A stretch of DNA of 64,000 bases from Dyella_B nitratireducens (GTDB lineage: Bacteria; Pseudomonadota; Gammaproteobacteria; Xanthomonadales; Rhodanobacteraceae): the NCBI RefSeq assembly GCF_049532905.1, contig NZ_CP064032.1, positions 3,162,001-3,226,000 of the forward strand, read 5' to 3'. The notes under the pieces are model-generated. The model saw nothing but the letters and a program-made list of their open reading frames with translations. It was not told the DNA's origin and did not search any database. Below are positions 54,992-62,717 of the stretch, piece after piece. Position numbers and translations under genes: made by a program. Each line of letters begins with the position of its first letter. Position 1 is the first letter of the stretch.

Positions 54992-55594
54992 TCAAAGCCA
55001 CCCTTTCTGCCGCGCCAACCGATACGCCTCAATACGATTGGCCGCACCCAACTTGCCGATCGCCTCGGAAAGATAATTACGCACCGTGCCATGCGATAGA
55101 TTGAGCTTGGCGGCGATGTCAGTTGCAGATTGCCCTTCTCCGGCAAGGCGCAACACCTGCCGCTCGCGATCATTCAAGGGGTCCGCTTCCGACCATGCTT
55201 CCAGCGCAAGCTGTGGATCGATCGAACGACCACCGCGATGCACCATGCGCAAGGCTTCAGCAAGATTTTCAGCCGGCGCATCCTTCAGCAAGTAACCCGA
55301 TACGCCCGCATCCAACGCACGGCGAAGAAATCCTGGGCGCGCAAATGTTGTCACGATGATGCACTTCACCGGCAGCTCCTGGCGATGAATGCGCTGCGCC
55401 AGCTCCAAGCCGGTAAGGCCCGGCATTTCGATATCGGTCACCAGCACATCCGGCTTCAATCGCTGCACTTCACGCCAGGCCATTTCACCGTCGGATGCGG
55501 AACCGAGCACTTCGATATCCGACTCGAGATTCAGCAGCGCCGACAGCGCACCTCGTACCATGGCCTGATCTTCAGCCAGCAATACACGGATCAT
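54992..55594 (-). CDS. NarL/FixJ-family response regulator, DesR-like
   Basis: A 200-residue regulator. The receiver domain has E8-D9, phospho-site D54 in LVTDIEMPG and K in GYLLKDAP. The C-terminal LuxR-type helix-turn-helix is LNDRERQVLRLAGEGQSATDIAAKLNLS followed by GTVRNYLSEAIGKL. The ATG at 55592-55594 (MIRVLLAED) overlaps the kinase stop by ATGA; the frame beyond is kinase-gene noise. Order and domain types match DesKR systems, which tune membrane lipids or ABC transporters. Confidence 0.93.
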   Translation of the reverse strand: MIRVLLAEDQAMVRGALSALLNLESDIEVLGSASDGEMAWREVQRLKPDVLVTDIEMPGLTGLELAQRIHRQELPVKCIIVTTFARPGFLRRALDAGVSGYLLKDAPAENLAEALRMVHRGGRSIDPQLALEAWSEADPLNDRERQVLRLAGEGQSATDIAAKLNLSHGTVRNYLSEAIGKLGAANRIEAYRLARQKGWL

Positions 55595-56781
55595 GCTGCC
55601 CGTCCGGCAAGATTGTCTTGGGAGATCGTCTCGGACAGAACTTGCCCTTTCTGCATCTGCAACGGCACGCTGATCAGCAAGCGCGTGCCGCGGCGTGGCG
55701 GCGAATCGACCTGCAAGCTGCCACCGATGGCGCATATCCGCTCGCACATGCCGCTCATGCCATTGCCATGGGCAACGAGTCCGCCTTTTCCATTGTCATT
55801 GATCTGCATGTCCAGCCTATCTGCCGCACGGGTAAAACGGACACAGGCCTCGGTGGCGTCTGCGTGGCGATGGATATTGGTCATCGCTTCGCGAATGACC
55901 AGGGCGAGCATACGCTCGACATCCTGCGGCAGCGAATCGGGCAGAACGCCGTAGTCTAGATGCACGGCGGACGATTCCAGCAGCAATCGTGCTGAAGCAA
56001 GTTCTGCAGCAAGATCCGTCGAGCGGATGCCGGTTACGGCGGCGCGCACTTCCGCCAAGGCATGACGAGCGACGCGTTCGGCTTCTTCCAACTCCCGCCG
56101 CGCAGCGGCGCTATCGCGGTCGAACAGTTTGCGTGACAGCTCCAGCTTCAAGGTGATCAAGGACAAGGTGTGTCCCAATAAATCATGCAAGTCACGGCCG
56201 ATACGCTCACGCTCGGCCGTCGCAGCCAAACGGCGCACCTCTTCTTGCGACAAGCGCAGCGCCGCATCACGCTCCCTGCTCTTGATCTCGACAACTATCA
56301 CGGCGCATATGATGAAAGCCATCGTAGGCATGGAAATCAACATCGCCCATGGATAACCCGCCCGCCACGCCAGGGCGATATAAAGCGCATTTATCAGCAG
56401 CAACAGGCCAACTCGCGCACGAAAGCTCGCCCGCCATTTCATGAACATCGTGCAGGCGAAAAAGAAATAGCTGAGGCCGCTTGAATACCACGGCAGCGTA
56501 AGCAGACAGAGGCTGCCCACGGCAAATCCGTAGAAATGCATGTGACGGCAGGAAGCGTAATGCGCCTTGAGATACACCGCTATGAAGATTGGATACGTAC
56601 CCAGCGTAAACAGGAACCAGCTGAGCGTATAACCCTGGGTATCGAGCAACGGCGTGATGAAAATCCAGGTCGACCACAGCAAATGAACAGCCCATGGCGC
56701 CTTGCCTTGCCGCAACTCATCCGCCGCGCTTGAGTCCGGCGCGGCCGCCAACCAGGTACGCATGACTGTCGTAATGTTCAT
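55591..56781 (-). CDS. DesK-like sensor histidine kinase
   Basis: A 396-residue kinase. Five or six membrane helices in the first 165 residues form the sensor, with no large extracytoplasmic domain, as in DesK. HisKA_3 has H199 in RIGRDLHDLLGHTLSLI. The HATPase domain is shortened but shows REAMTNIHRHADA (N box) and GNGMSGMCERI (G box). The ATG at 56781 (MNITTVMRTW) starts the helical part. It is downstream of the ABC-2 permease (44 bp gap) and coupled to the regulator gene. Confidence 0.92.
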   Translation of the reverse strand: MNITTVMRTWLAAAPDSSAADELRQGKAPWAVHLLWSTWIFITPLLDTQGYTLSWFLFTLGTYPIFIAVYLKAHYASCRHMHFYGFAVGSLCLLTLPWYSSGLSYFFFACTMFMKWRASFRARVGLLLLINALYIALAWRAGYPWAMLISMPTMAFIICAVIVVEIKSRERDAALRLSQEEVRRLAATAERERIGRDLHDLLGHTLSLITLKLELSRKLFDRDSAAARRELEEAERVARHALAEVRAAVTGIRSTDLAAELASARLLLESSAVHLDYGVLPDSLPQDVERMLALVIREAMTNIHRHADATEACVRFTRAADRLDMQINDNGKGGLVAHGNGMSGMCERICAIGGSLQVDSPPRRGTRLLISVPLQMQKGQVLSETISQDNLAGRAA

Positions 56782-56825
56782 GGCCGCGCTCCCCACGCCG
56801 TATCCCTCTCGGCTGACATCCTACT

Positions 56826-57626
56826 TCAACCGTAGCGGCGCAGCCTGCGCGCCGCGATGATCAAGAATACCGCCGCAAAACCCGCAAGTACGCCGAAGTG
56901 CTGGATAACGCCACCATGCTGCAGCCCCAACGCAGCCAGTCCAAGTTGATGCAGGTGGTAACTGGGCCAGATGGGTGCGATCTGCTGCAACGCTTTCGGC
57001 AACATGCTCATCGGGATCCACAAGCCCGACAGAAACGACATTGGCAGGTAGACCATGTTGAGCATGCCCGGCGCGCCCTGCCCTTTGATCAAGGTGCCGA
57101 TCAGCATGCCCAGTGCGCAGAATGGCAATACGCCCAGCACGCCGGTCAGCAGCAACAAGCCGGCCTGCTGCCAGGACAGCACGACATGGCCAAGCGTCAA
57201 TGCCATCGTCAACAGCAGCAGGATGACGACCCCGGCTGCCACCATCGCCATCAACATCTTGCCGAGCAGATATGCACCAGGCGGCATCGGCAAGGCGCGC
57301 TTGTAGGTAAGCAGACCGCCATCGCGCTCCAGTGCCAACGACACACCGAAACCGAACAGGCCCGGACTCATCACACCGAACACGCCATAGCTCACCAACA
57401 AATAACGAGCGGTATCCGCACCTGCAGAGCCGTTCATCACGACGCCGAACAACAAATAGAACATGGTGGGAAGCAACATGATCGGCAGCATGAAGGCCGG
57501 TGCGCGCATGTAGCGCAGGCATTCGCTGCGTGCTTCAGCAAGATAGGCGCCGATGACACGCCGCGTGCTCATGCCGGTGATGGACGGCGCCGCGGATACG
57601 GCAGGAATCGATACGCTGTTCATCAC
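56826..57626 (-). CDS. ABC-2 type transporter permease
   Basis: A 266-residue inner-membrane permease with six helices (for example PAFMLPIMLLPTMFYLLFGVV and MLNMVYLPMSFLSGLWIPM). The conserved ABC-2 export signature region GLWIPMSMLPKALQQIAPIWPSYHL is present. It overlaps its ATPase gene by ATGA and precedes a DesKR-like sensor pair, which probably controls it. The exported substrate is unknown; lipids, peptides and antibiotics are all known for this class. Confidence 0.9.
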   Translation of the reverse strand: MMNSVSIPAVSAAPSITGMSTRRVIGAYLAEARSECLRYMRAPAFMLPIMLLPTMFYLLFGVVMNGSAGADTARYLLVSYGVFGVMSPGLFGFGVSLALERDGGLLTYKRALPMPPGAYLLGKMLMAMVAAGVVILLLLTMALTLGHVVLSWQQAGLLLLTGVLGVLPFCALGMLIGTLIKGQGAPGMLNMVYLPMSFLSGLWIPMSMLPKALQQIAPIWPSYHLHQLGLAALGLQHGGVIQHFGVLAGFAAVFLIIAARRLRRYG

Positions 57627-58537
57627 GCAGCCTCCTGTTGTTCGTCTTCTTCGCGCGTCAATTCGGTAAACGCCTCGGCCAAGCCTGCGCGCTGTACTTC
57701 CAGCGCACTGAGCGAAGCATCGGCGTCGAGCAAACGGCGCAAGACGTTTTCCGGTTCACTGGTAAGGATGAGCAAACGGCCACCCTCACGCTGGGCAGCA
57801 TTGACCAAGGGCCATGCCGACACCGCCTCAACATCGAGATCGGTAGCGCAGCGGATACGCGCGAGCGGTACTTGTGCGCGCAGCGCATCGACGCTGCCCT
57901 CGCTTAACACGCGCCCCTTCGCCATCACCACCACGCGTTGCGCCAGTGCTTCAGCCTCTTCCAGATAGTGCGTGGTCAGTACCACCGAGCAACCTTCGGC
58001 AACCAGATTGCGCATCGCGCTCCACAGCTTGCGGCGCGCATCGATATCCATGCCCACGGTGGGTTCGTCCAGAAACACCAACTCGGGCCGACCGCACAAG
58101 GCAAGTGCGAACTGCACGCGGCGCTGCTGGCCGCCCGACAGCCTGCCGTAAGGGCGATTCAGCAGATCGTCGATACCGGCGAGCCCCGTGCTCTCTTTGA
58201 GCGGACGCGGATGCGGGTAGTAGCTGGCCACCAGCCGCAGCAGCTCGCCGACGTGCAGTGTGGGCGGCAGCACGGCCGATTGCAGCATGACGCCGATGCG
58301 GCGACGCGCATCGATCTGTTGCGGATCCATGCCGAACAATTCCGCCTGGCCGCCATCCGGGCGTATCAGGCCGAGCAGCAAGCTGATACTCGTGCTTTTG
58401 CCGGCGCCGTTGGGTCCCAGCACCGCCAACAGTTCGCCGCGCTGCAACACAAGATCGACGCCATCAAGCGCTGTCAGATGACCGTAACGTTTCACAACCC
58501 CGCAGAGACGGGCTACTACGTCGGTTTGGGTATGCAT
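57623..58537 (-). CDS. ABC-2 type transporter ATPase (DrrA/CcmA-like)
   Basis: A 304-residue ATPase. Walker A is LGPNGAGKSTSI, the Q-loop lies in GVMLQSAVLPPTLHV, the signature is RLSGGQQRRVQFAL, Walker B is LVFLDEPTVGMDIDARR and the H-loop TTHYLEEAE. A C-terminal regulatory tail of about 85 residues follows, as in drug- and lipid-exporting DrrA/CcmA relatives. The start at 58537 has AAGGAGG six bases upstream. It heads the four-gene operon ATPase-permease-kinase-regulator. Confidence 0.92.
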   Translation of the reverse strand: MHTQTDVVARLCGVVKRYGHLTALDGVDLVLQRGELLAVLGPNGAGKSTSISLLLGLIRPDGGQAELFGMDPQQIDARRRIGVMLQSAVLPPTLHVGELLRLVASYYPHPRPLKESTGLAGIDDLLNRPYGRLSGGQQRRVQFALALCGRPELVFLDEPTVGMDIDARRKLWSAMRNLVAEGCSVVLTTHYLEEAEALAQRVVVMAKGRVLSEGSVDALRAQVPLARIRCATDLDVEAVSAWPLVNAAQREGGRLLILTSEPENVLRRLLDADASLSALEVQRAGLAEAFTELTREEDEQQEAA

Positions 58538-58811
58538 GATCGTCCTCCTTGCACTGCAGCGTAGGGAAGGCAAGCCTATTTCTGCAGTTGTCCACGTCAG
58601 CGATTGGACATGACAGCCGTCATCTTTGGGGGTACCGCCGGCCTTTCCCAGCGGTTATCCTGATGCACGAAACGCGCGCGGTTTCCCCATACGCGGCGCA
58701 GTGCGAGCGGGCGCATCGCCCCGGGTTTTCACCCTTCACCGCACGAAAAAACAACCTGCCGGCCTGCTTCGCGTTGGGCGCGAGGCGCTGTCAGATTCGA
58801 GGAGAGTAGTC

Positions 58812-60308
58812 ATGGGTGTCATCGATCAGCTGCGCGAATTGCGCGAATTTGGCGGCAAGCCGCGGACCACTGGCCTGGACGACGCCACCATCGAGCGCAT
58901 GGCTGCGCTGGACCCGCCATTGACGCAGGCCATCGCCGACGCCGTCGCACGCCATCGCGAATTGCGTGCGGAGCTCAGCGATTTCCTGAAGCTGGACGAA
59001 GCCGAGCAACTGACGCGGGCACAGCACGACTTGGTGAATTTCTATCCGGACGATGCCATCAATCCGTACCTGCCGGCTGCCGCACGCGGTCCATGGGTCG
59101 TCACGCTGAAAGGTGCCGTGGTGCACGACAACGGCGGCTACGGCATGTTGGGTTTCGGTCACAACAACGTTGCCATCGATGCCGCGCTGGCGCGTCCGCA
59201 AGTGATGGCCAATGTGATGACGCCGAGCATTTCGCAGATGCGTTTTGCGCAGGCGATGAAGCGCGAGTTGGGCCGTCATCGCGGCAACAATCCGTATACG
59301 CGCTACCTGTGCCTGAATTCCGGCTCGGAATCGGTGGGCTTGGCTTGCCGCATTGCCGACGTGAACGCCAAGCTGATGACTGATCCGGGTGCACGCTATG
59401 CGGGGCGCACGATCAAGCGTATCGCCGTGAAGGGTGCGTTCCACGGCCGCACCGATAAACCGGCGCTGTATTCGGATTCCTCGCGCCGCACGTATGTGCA
59501 GCACCTGGCGAGCTATCGCCACGAAGACACACTGCTCACCGTGTCGCCTTACGACACCGCGCAGTTGGAGGCTGTGTTCGCCGATGCGGACAAGCATGGC
59601 TGGTTTATCGAGGCGATGTTCCTGGAACCGGTGATGGGCGAAGGCGATCCGGGTCGTTCGGTGACGCCTGCGTTCTACCAAGCGGCGCGTGAGTTGACCG
59701 AATCGCACGGCTCGCTGCTGCTGGTCGATTCGATCCAGGCTGGCCTGCGTGCGCATGGCGTGCTGTCGATCATTGATTACCCCGGCTTCGAAAAGTTGGC
59801 GCCGCCGGACATGGAAACCTTCTCCAAGGCGCTTAACGCCGGCCAGTATCCGCTCTCAGTGCTCGCCGTAACCGACCGCGTCGCCGGCCTGTATCGCAAG
59901 GGTATCTATGGCAACACCATGACCGCCAACCCGCGTGCGCTGGACGTGGCGCTCGCTACGTTGGACCAGCTCACCGACGAGGTGCGCGCGAACATCAGCG
60001 CGCGCGGCAAGGAATTCGTCGACAAGCTCAATGTGCTGAAGGACGAACTGGGCGGCCTGATTACCAAGGTACAGGGCACGGGCTTGTTGTTCTCCTGTGA
60101 GCTGGCGCCGCAATTCAAATGCTACGGCGCAGGCTCCACCGAGGAATACCTGCGCGAGCGTGGCATCGGCGTGATCCATGGCGGCGCCAATTCGCTGCGC
60201 TTCACTCCGCACTTCAAGATCACCGGCGCGGAAGTGGATATGGTGATTGCGCACGTGCGGCATGCGTTGCTGGAAGGCCCGCGCAAGAGCGAGGCGCAGG
60301 CGGCTTGA
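58812..60308 (+). CDS. Class III PLP-dependent aminotransferase family protein
   Basis: A 498-residue fold-type I PLP enzyme. The N-terminus MGVIDQLRELREFGGKPRTTG is followed by a class III core: NGGYGMLGFGHNN, CLNSGSESVGLACRIA (phosphate-binding Ser), KGAFHGRTDKP, FLEPVMGEGDPGRSVTP, LLVDSIQAGLRAHG and the PLP lysine in METFSKALNAGQYPLS. The length and long N-terminal extension differ from ordinary ornithine/acetylornithine transaminases. The substrate is not clear. The start at 58812 follows GGAGAG. The open frame upstream to 58626 is not conserved. It stands alone. Confidence 0.88.
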   Translation: MGVIDQLRELREFGGKPRTTGLDDATIERMAALDPPLTQAIADAVARHRELRAELSDFLKLDEAEQLTRAQHDLVNFYPDDAINPYLPAAARGPWVVTLKGAVVHDNGGYGMLGFGHNNVAIDAALARPQVMANVMTPSISQMRFAQAMKRELGRHRGNNPYTRYLCLNSGSESVGLACRIADVNAKLMTDPGARYAGRTIKRIAVKGAFHGRTDKPALYSDSSRRTYVQHLASYRHEDTLLTVSPYDTAQLEAVFADADKHGWFIEAMFLEPVMGEGDPGRSVTPAFYQAARELTESHGSLLLVDSIQAGLRAHGVLSIIDYPGFEKLAPPDMETFSKALNAGQYPLSVLAVTDRVAGLYRKGIYGNTMTANPRALDVALATLDQLTDEVRANISARGKEFVDKLNVLKDELGGLITKVQGTGLLFSCELAPQFKCYGAGSTEEYLRERGIGVIHGGANSLRFTPHFKITGAEVDMVIAHVRHALLEGPRKSEAQAA

Positions 60309-60324
60309 TGCCTTCGCCCTAATC

Positions 60325-60397
60325 GTAGGTTGGGGTGCAAACCCCAACATTGGGTGCACACGTGCATGGCAATGTTGGGGTTTACACCCCAACCTAC
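60325..60397. repeat. REP family 2 inverted pair
   Basis: Copies at 60325-60348 and 60374-60397 (right copy with TTTACACC for TTTGCACC, one substitution), 16 bp after the aminotransferase stop. Confidence 0.93.
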
Positions 60398-60500
60398 GAA
60401 GTCCGCGAAATGTTGGCGCTCCCCGTTCCCCTGCTTCCTCACAAGGCATAGACTGCCCCGGCCGGTACCGCCACCGGTCATAACTTCAGGAGGAAGCATC

Positions 60501-60818
60501 ATGTCCATGCGTCTTAACCTGCTTGTCGCGAGTGCTGCTCTGGTCTTTGCCAGCGCCGCCTTCGCCGCCGCACCGCAAAGCAAACCCCTCACCTCGTCGC
60601 AGCAGAAAATGGCCGATTGCAGCCACGCCGCCAAAGGCAAGACTGGCGCCGACTACAAGAGTGCCGTCAGCACCTGCATGAAAGGCGACTCCACAGCCGC
60701 CGCCGCACCCGCCAAGATGACCCCGCAGGAACGCATGTCCGCATGCTCCAAGCAGAACGCGGGCAAGAAAGGAGCTGACTACAAGAGTGCTGTCAGCGCC
60801 TGCATGAAGGCACACTGA
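60501..60818 (+). CDS. PsiF-like exported repeat protein
   Basis: A 105-residue secreted protein with signal peptide 1-23 (NLLVASAALVFASAAFA) and two PsiF repeats. Each repeat has the pattern MADCSHAAKGKTGADYKSAVSTCMKG and MSACSKQNAGKKGADYKSAVSACMKA, with two cysteines per repeat. PsiF is a phosphate-starvation-inducible protein of unknown biochemical role. AGGAGG lies before the ATG. A terminator follows 33 bp after the stop. Confidence 0.9.
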   Translation: MSMRLNLLVASAALVFASAAFAAAPQSKPLTSSQQKMADCSHAAKGKTGADYKSAVSTCMKGDSTAAAAPAKMTPQERMSACSKQNAGKKGADYKSAVSACMKAH

Positions 60819-60851
60819 TGCGCTGACCTCGTCAGGGACTCACTGAAGTTC

Positions 60852-60879
60852 AAAGCGCCGCCCATGGGCGGCGCTTTTT
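60852..60879 (+). terminator. Rho-independent terminator of the PsiF-like gene
   Basis: A perfect 26-bp palindrome (AAAGCGCCGCCC and GGGCGGCGCTTT around a central AT) followed by TT on the plus strand. It separates this gene from upp. Confidence 0.92.
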
Positions 60880-60923
60880 CGTTTCCGGCTATGCTTGCCG
60901 CCATCCTCTTCTGCATAGCCGCC

Positions 60924-61562
60924 ATGAAGATCGTTGAAGTCCGCCACCCGCTCATCCAGCACAAACTCGGCCTGATGCGCCGCGCCGGTATCAGCACCAA
61001 GGAATTTCGCGAACTGGCCGCCGAAGTTGCCTCGCTGCTCACCTACGAAGCCACCAAGGACCTGGAAACGGCCGAAGCGCAGATCGAGGGCTGGGCCGGC
61101 CCCGTGCGCGTGGAGCAGATCAAGGGAAAGAAGATCACCATCGTCCCGATCCTGCGCGCGGGTCTTGGCATGCTGCCAGGCGTGCTGGAACTGATCCCGT
61201 CAGCGAAGGTGGGCGTGGTGGGACTGCAACGTGACGAGCAGACGCTGCAGCCGATCGCCTATTACGAAAAACTTACCGGCCGCATGGACGAACGCATTGC
61301 GCTGATCGTCGACCCGATGCTGGCCACGGCAGGTACGCTGGTAGCGACCGTGGAGATGCTCAAGGCGGCCGGTTGCAAGCGCATCAAGGGGCTATTCCTG
61401 GTGGCGGCGCCGGAAGGGTTGAAGCGGATCGAAGCAACGCATCCGGATATCGAGATCTATACCGCGGCGATCGATGAGCGGCTCAATGAGCATGGCTACA
61501 TCCTGCCAGGGTTGGGTGATGCGGGGGACAAGATTTTTGGGACGAAGCAACTGCCCACGTAA
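60924..61562 (+). CDS. upp: Uracil phosphoribosyltransferase
   Basis: A 212-residue enzyme that makes UMP from uracil and PRPP in pyrimidine salvage. It begins MKIVEVRHPLIQHKLGLMRR. RAGLGMLPGVLELIPSA and LIVDPMLATAGTLVATVEML (PRPP loop) are diagnostic, with uracil contacts in HGYILPGLGDAGDKIFGTK. Start at 60924; the in-frame region upstream to 60864 overlaps the terminator. The stop precedes a family 2 REP by 9 bp. Confidence 0.96.
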   Translation: MKIVEVRHPLIQHKLGLMRRAGISTKEFRELAAEVASLLTYEATKDLETAEAQIEGWAGPVRVEQIKGKKITIVPILRAGLGMLPGVLELIPSAKVGVVGLQRDEQTLQPIAYYEKLTGRMDERIALIVDPMLATAGTLVATVEMLKAAGCKRIKGLFLVAAPEGLKRIEATHPDIEIYTAAIDERLNEHGYILPGLGDAGDKIFGTKQLPT

Positions 61563-61571
61563 CGCGCCACC

Positions 61572-61645
61572 GTAGGTTGGGGTGCAAACCCCAACATTGC
61601 GGTATTACGCAGGATGGCGATGTTGGGGTTTGCACCCCAACCTAC
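61572..61645. repeat. REP family 2 inverted pair
   Basis: Copies at 61572-61595 and 61622-61645, between convergent upp and the iminopeptidase gene. The right foot supplies the iminopeptidase TAG stop. Confidence 0.95.
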
Positions 61646-62604
61646 GTGCGACGCGCAAACCTATCCGTCGCCTCCACCAACTCATGCGTAATCCCCGGCT
61701 CGAACGCCGAATGCCCCGCATCCTGCACGACACGCAAATCCGCCTCCGGCCATGCACGATGCAGGTCCCATGCGCTGCGCATCGGGCACACCACGTCGTA
61801 ACGTCCCTGCACAATCGTTGCCGGGATACGGCGGATGCGATCGACGTTGCGTAACAGCTGATCATCGTGCTCGAAGAAGCCGCCATTCACGAAGTAATGA
61901 CATTCGATGCGTGCAAAGGCCAGCGCGAACTCATCTTCGCCACTGCTGTTGATGTATCCCTCATCCTGATACAAAAAGCTTGTCGCACCTTCCCACACCG
62001 ACCATGCACGCGCGGCTTTCAGTCGCGCTTGTGGATCCGTACTGGTAAGGCGCCGGTGATAGGCGCTCATCAAGTCGCCGCGTTCAACTTCGGGAATCGC
62101 GGCCAAATACGCTTCCCATGCATCCGGATACAGCGCATCGCAGCCCTTCTGATAGAACCACTCCAGCTCCCAGCGGCGCAGCATGAAGATGCCGCGCAGC
62201 ACCAGTTCGGTGACCTTGTCCGGATGAGTCTGTGCATAAGCCAGCGATAGCGTGGAGCCCCATGAACCGCCGAATACCTGCCAGCGCGCCATACCCAAGT
62301 GCTCGCGCAGACGCTCCATATCCGCCACAAGGTGCCAGGTGGTGTTATCGGTCAATTCCGCATGCGGCGTCGATTTGCCGCAACCACGCTGATCGAACAA
62401 TACGATGCGGTAGACCGACGGATCGAAAAAGCGACGGCACTTGGGATTGGTGCCACCACCCGGACCGCCATGCAGAAACACCACCGGCTTGCCGTCCGGG
62501 TTGCCGCTCTGCTCGTAATACAGCGTGTGCAGGTCGGAGACCTTGAGTAGGCCGACATCGTAGGGTTCGATCTCCGGGTACAAGCCGCGGCGATGCTGGG
62601 ACAT
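61642..62604 (-). CDS. pip: Proline iminopeptidase
   Basis: A 320-residue alpha/beta-hydrolase that removes N-terminal proline from peptides. HGGPGGGTNPKCRRFFDP is the oxyanion-hole block, S114 in GGSWGSTLSL the nucleophile, D in QGRYDVVCPM and H in AGHSAFEPG complete the triad. The Glu-rich lid region is normal for the S33 family. The start is ATG 62604 (MSQHRRGLYPEIEPYD), with an alternative ATG at 62616. Its TAG stop (61642-61644) is provided by the REP foot. Confidence 0.94.
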   Translation of the reverse strand: MSQHRRGLYPEIEPYDVGLLKVSDLHTLYYEQSGNPDGKPVVFLHGGPGGGTNPKCRRFFDPSVYRIVLFDQRGCGKSTPHAELTDNTTWHLVADMERLREHLGMARWQVFGGSWGSTLSLAYAQTHPDKVTELVLRGIFMLRRWELEWFYQKGCDALYPDAWEAYLAAIPEVERGDLMSAYHRRLTSTDPQARLKAARAWSVWEGATSFLYQDEGYINSSGEDEFALAFARIECHYFVNGGFFEHDDQLLRNVDRIRRIPATIVQGRYDVVCPMRSAWDLHRAWPEADLRVVQDAGHSAFEPGITHELVEATDRFARRT

Positions 62605-62717
62605 GGTCTTCGGCATCCTCTGAAGGTGGGAGGCACATGGTACGGGGGAGTGCCGTGCAACCCAAGTCATGCCGAAACACGCCCCTCTCCCTCAAGGGAC
62701 AGGAGTCAAACTCAAGC

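Noticed and set aside
41821..61645. CRISPR-like array from recurrent 24-base repeats
   Set aside because: The copies are inverted pairs kilobases apart, not regularly spaced direct repeats, and no cas genes are present.
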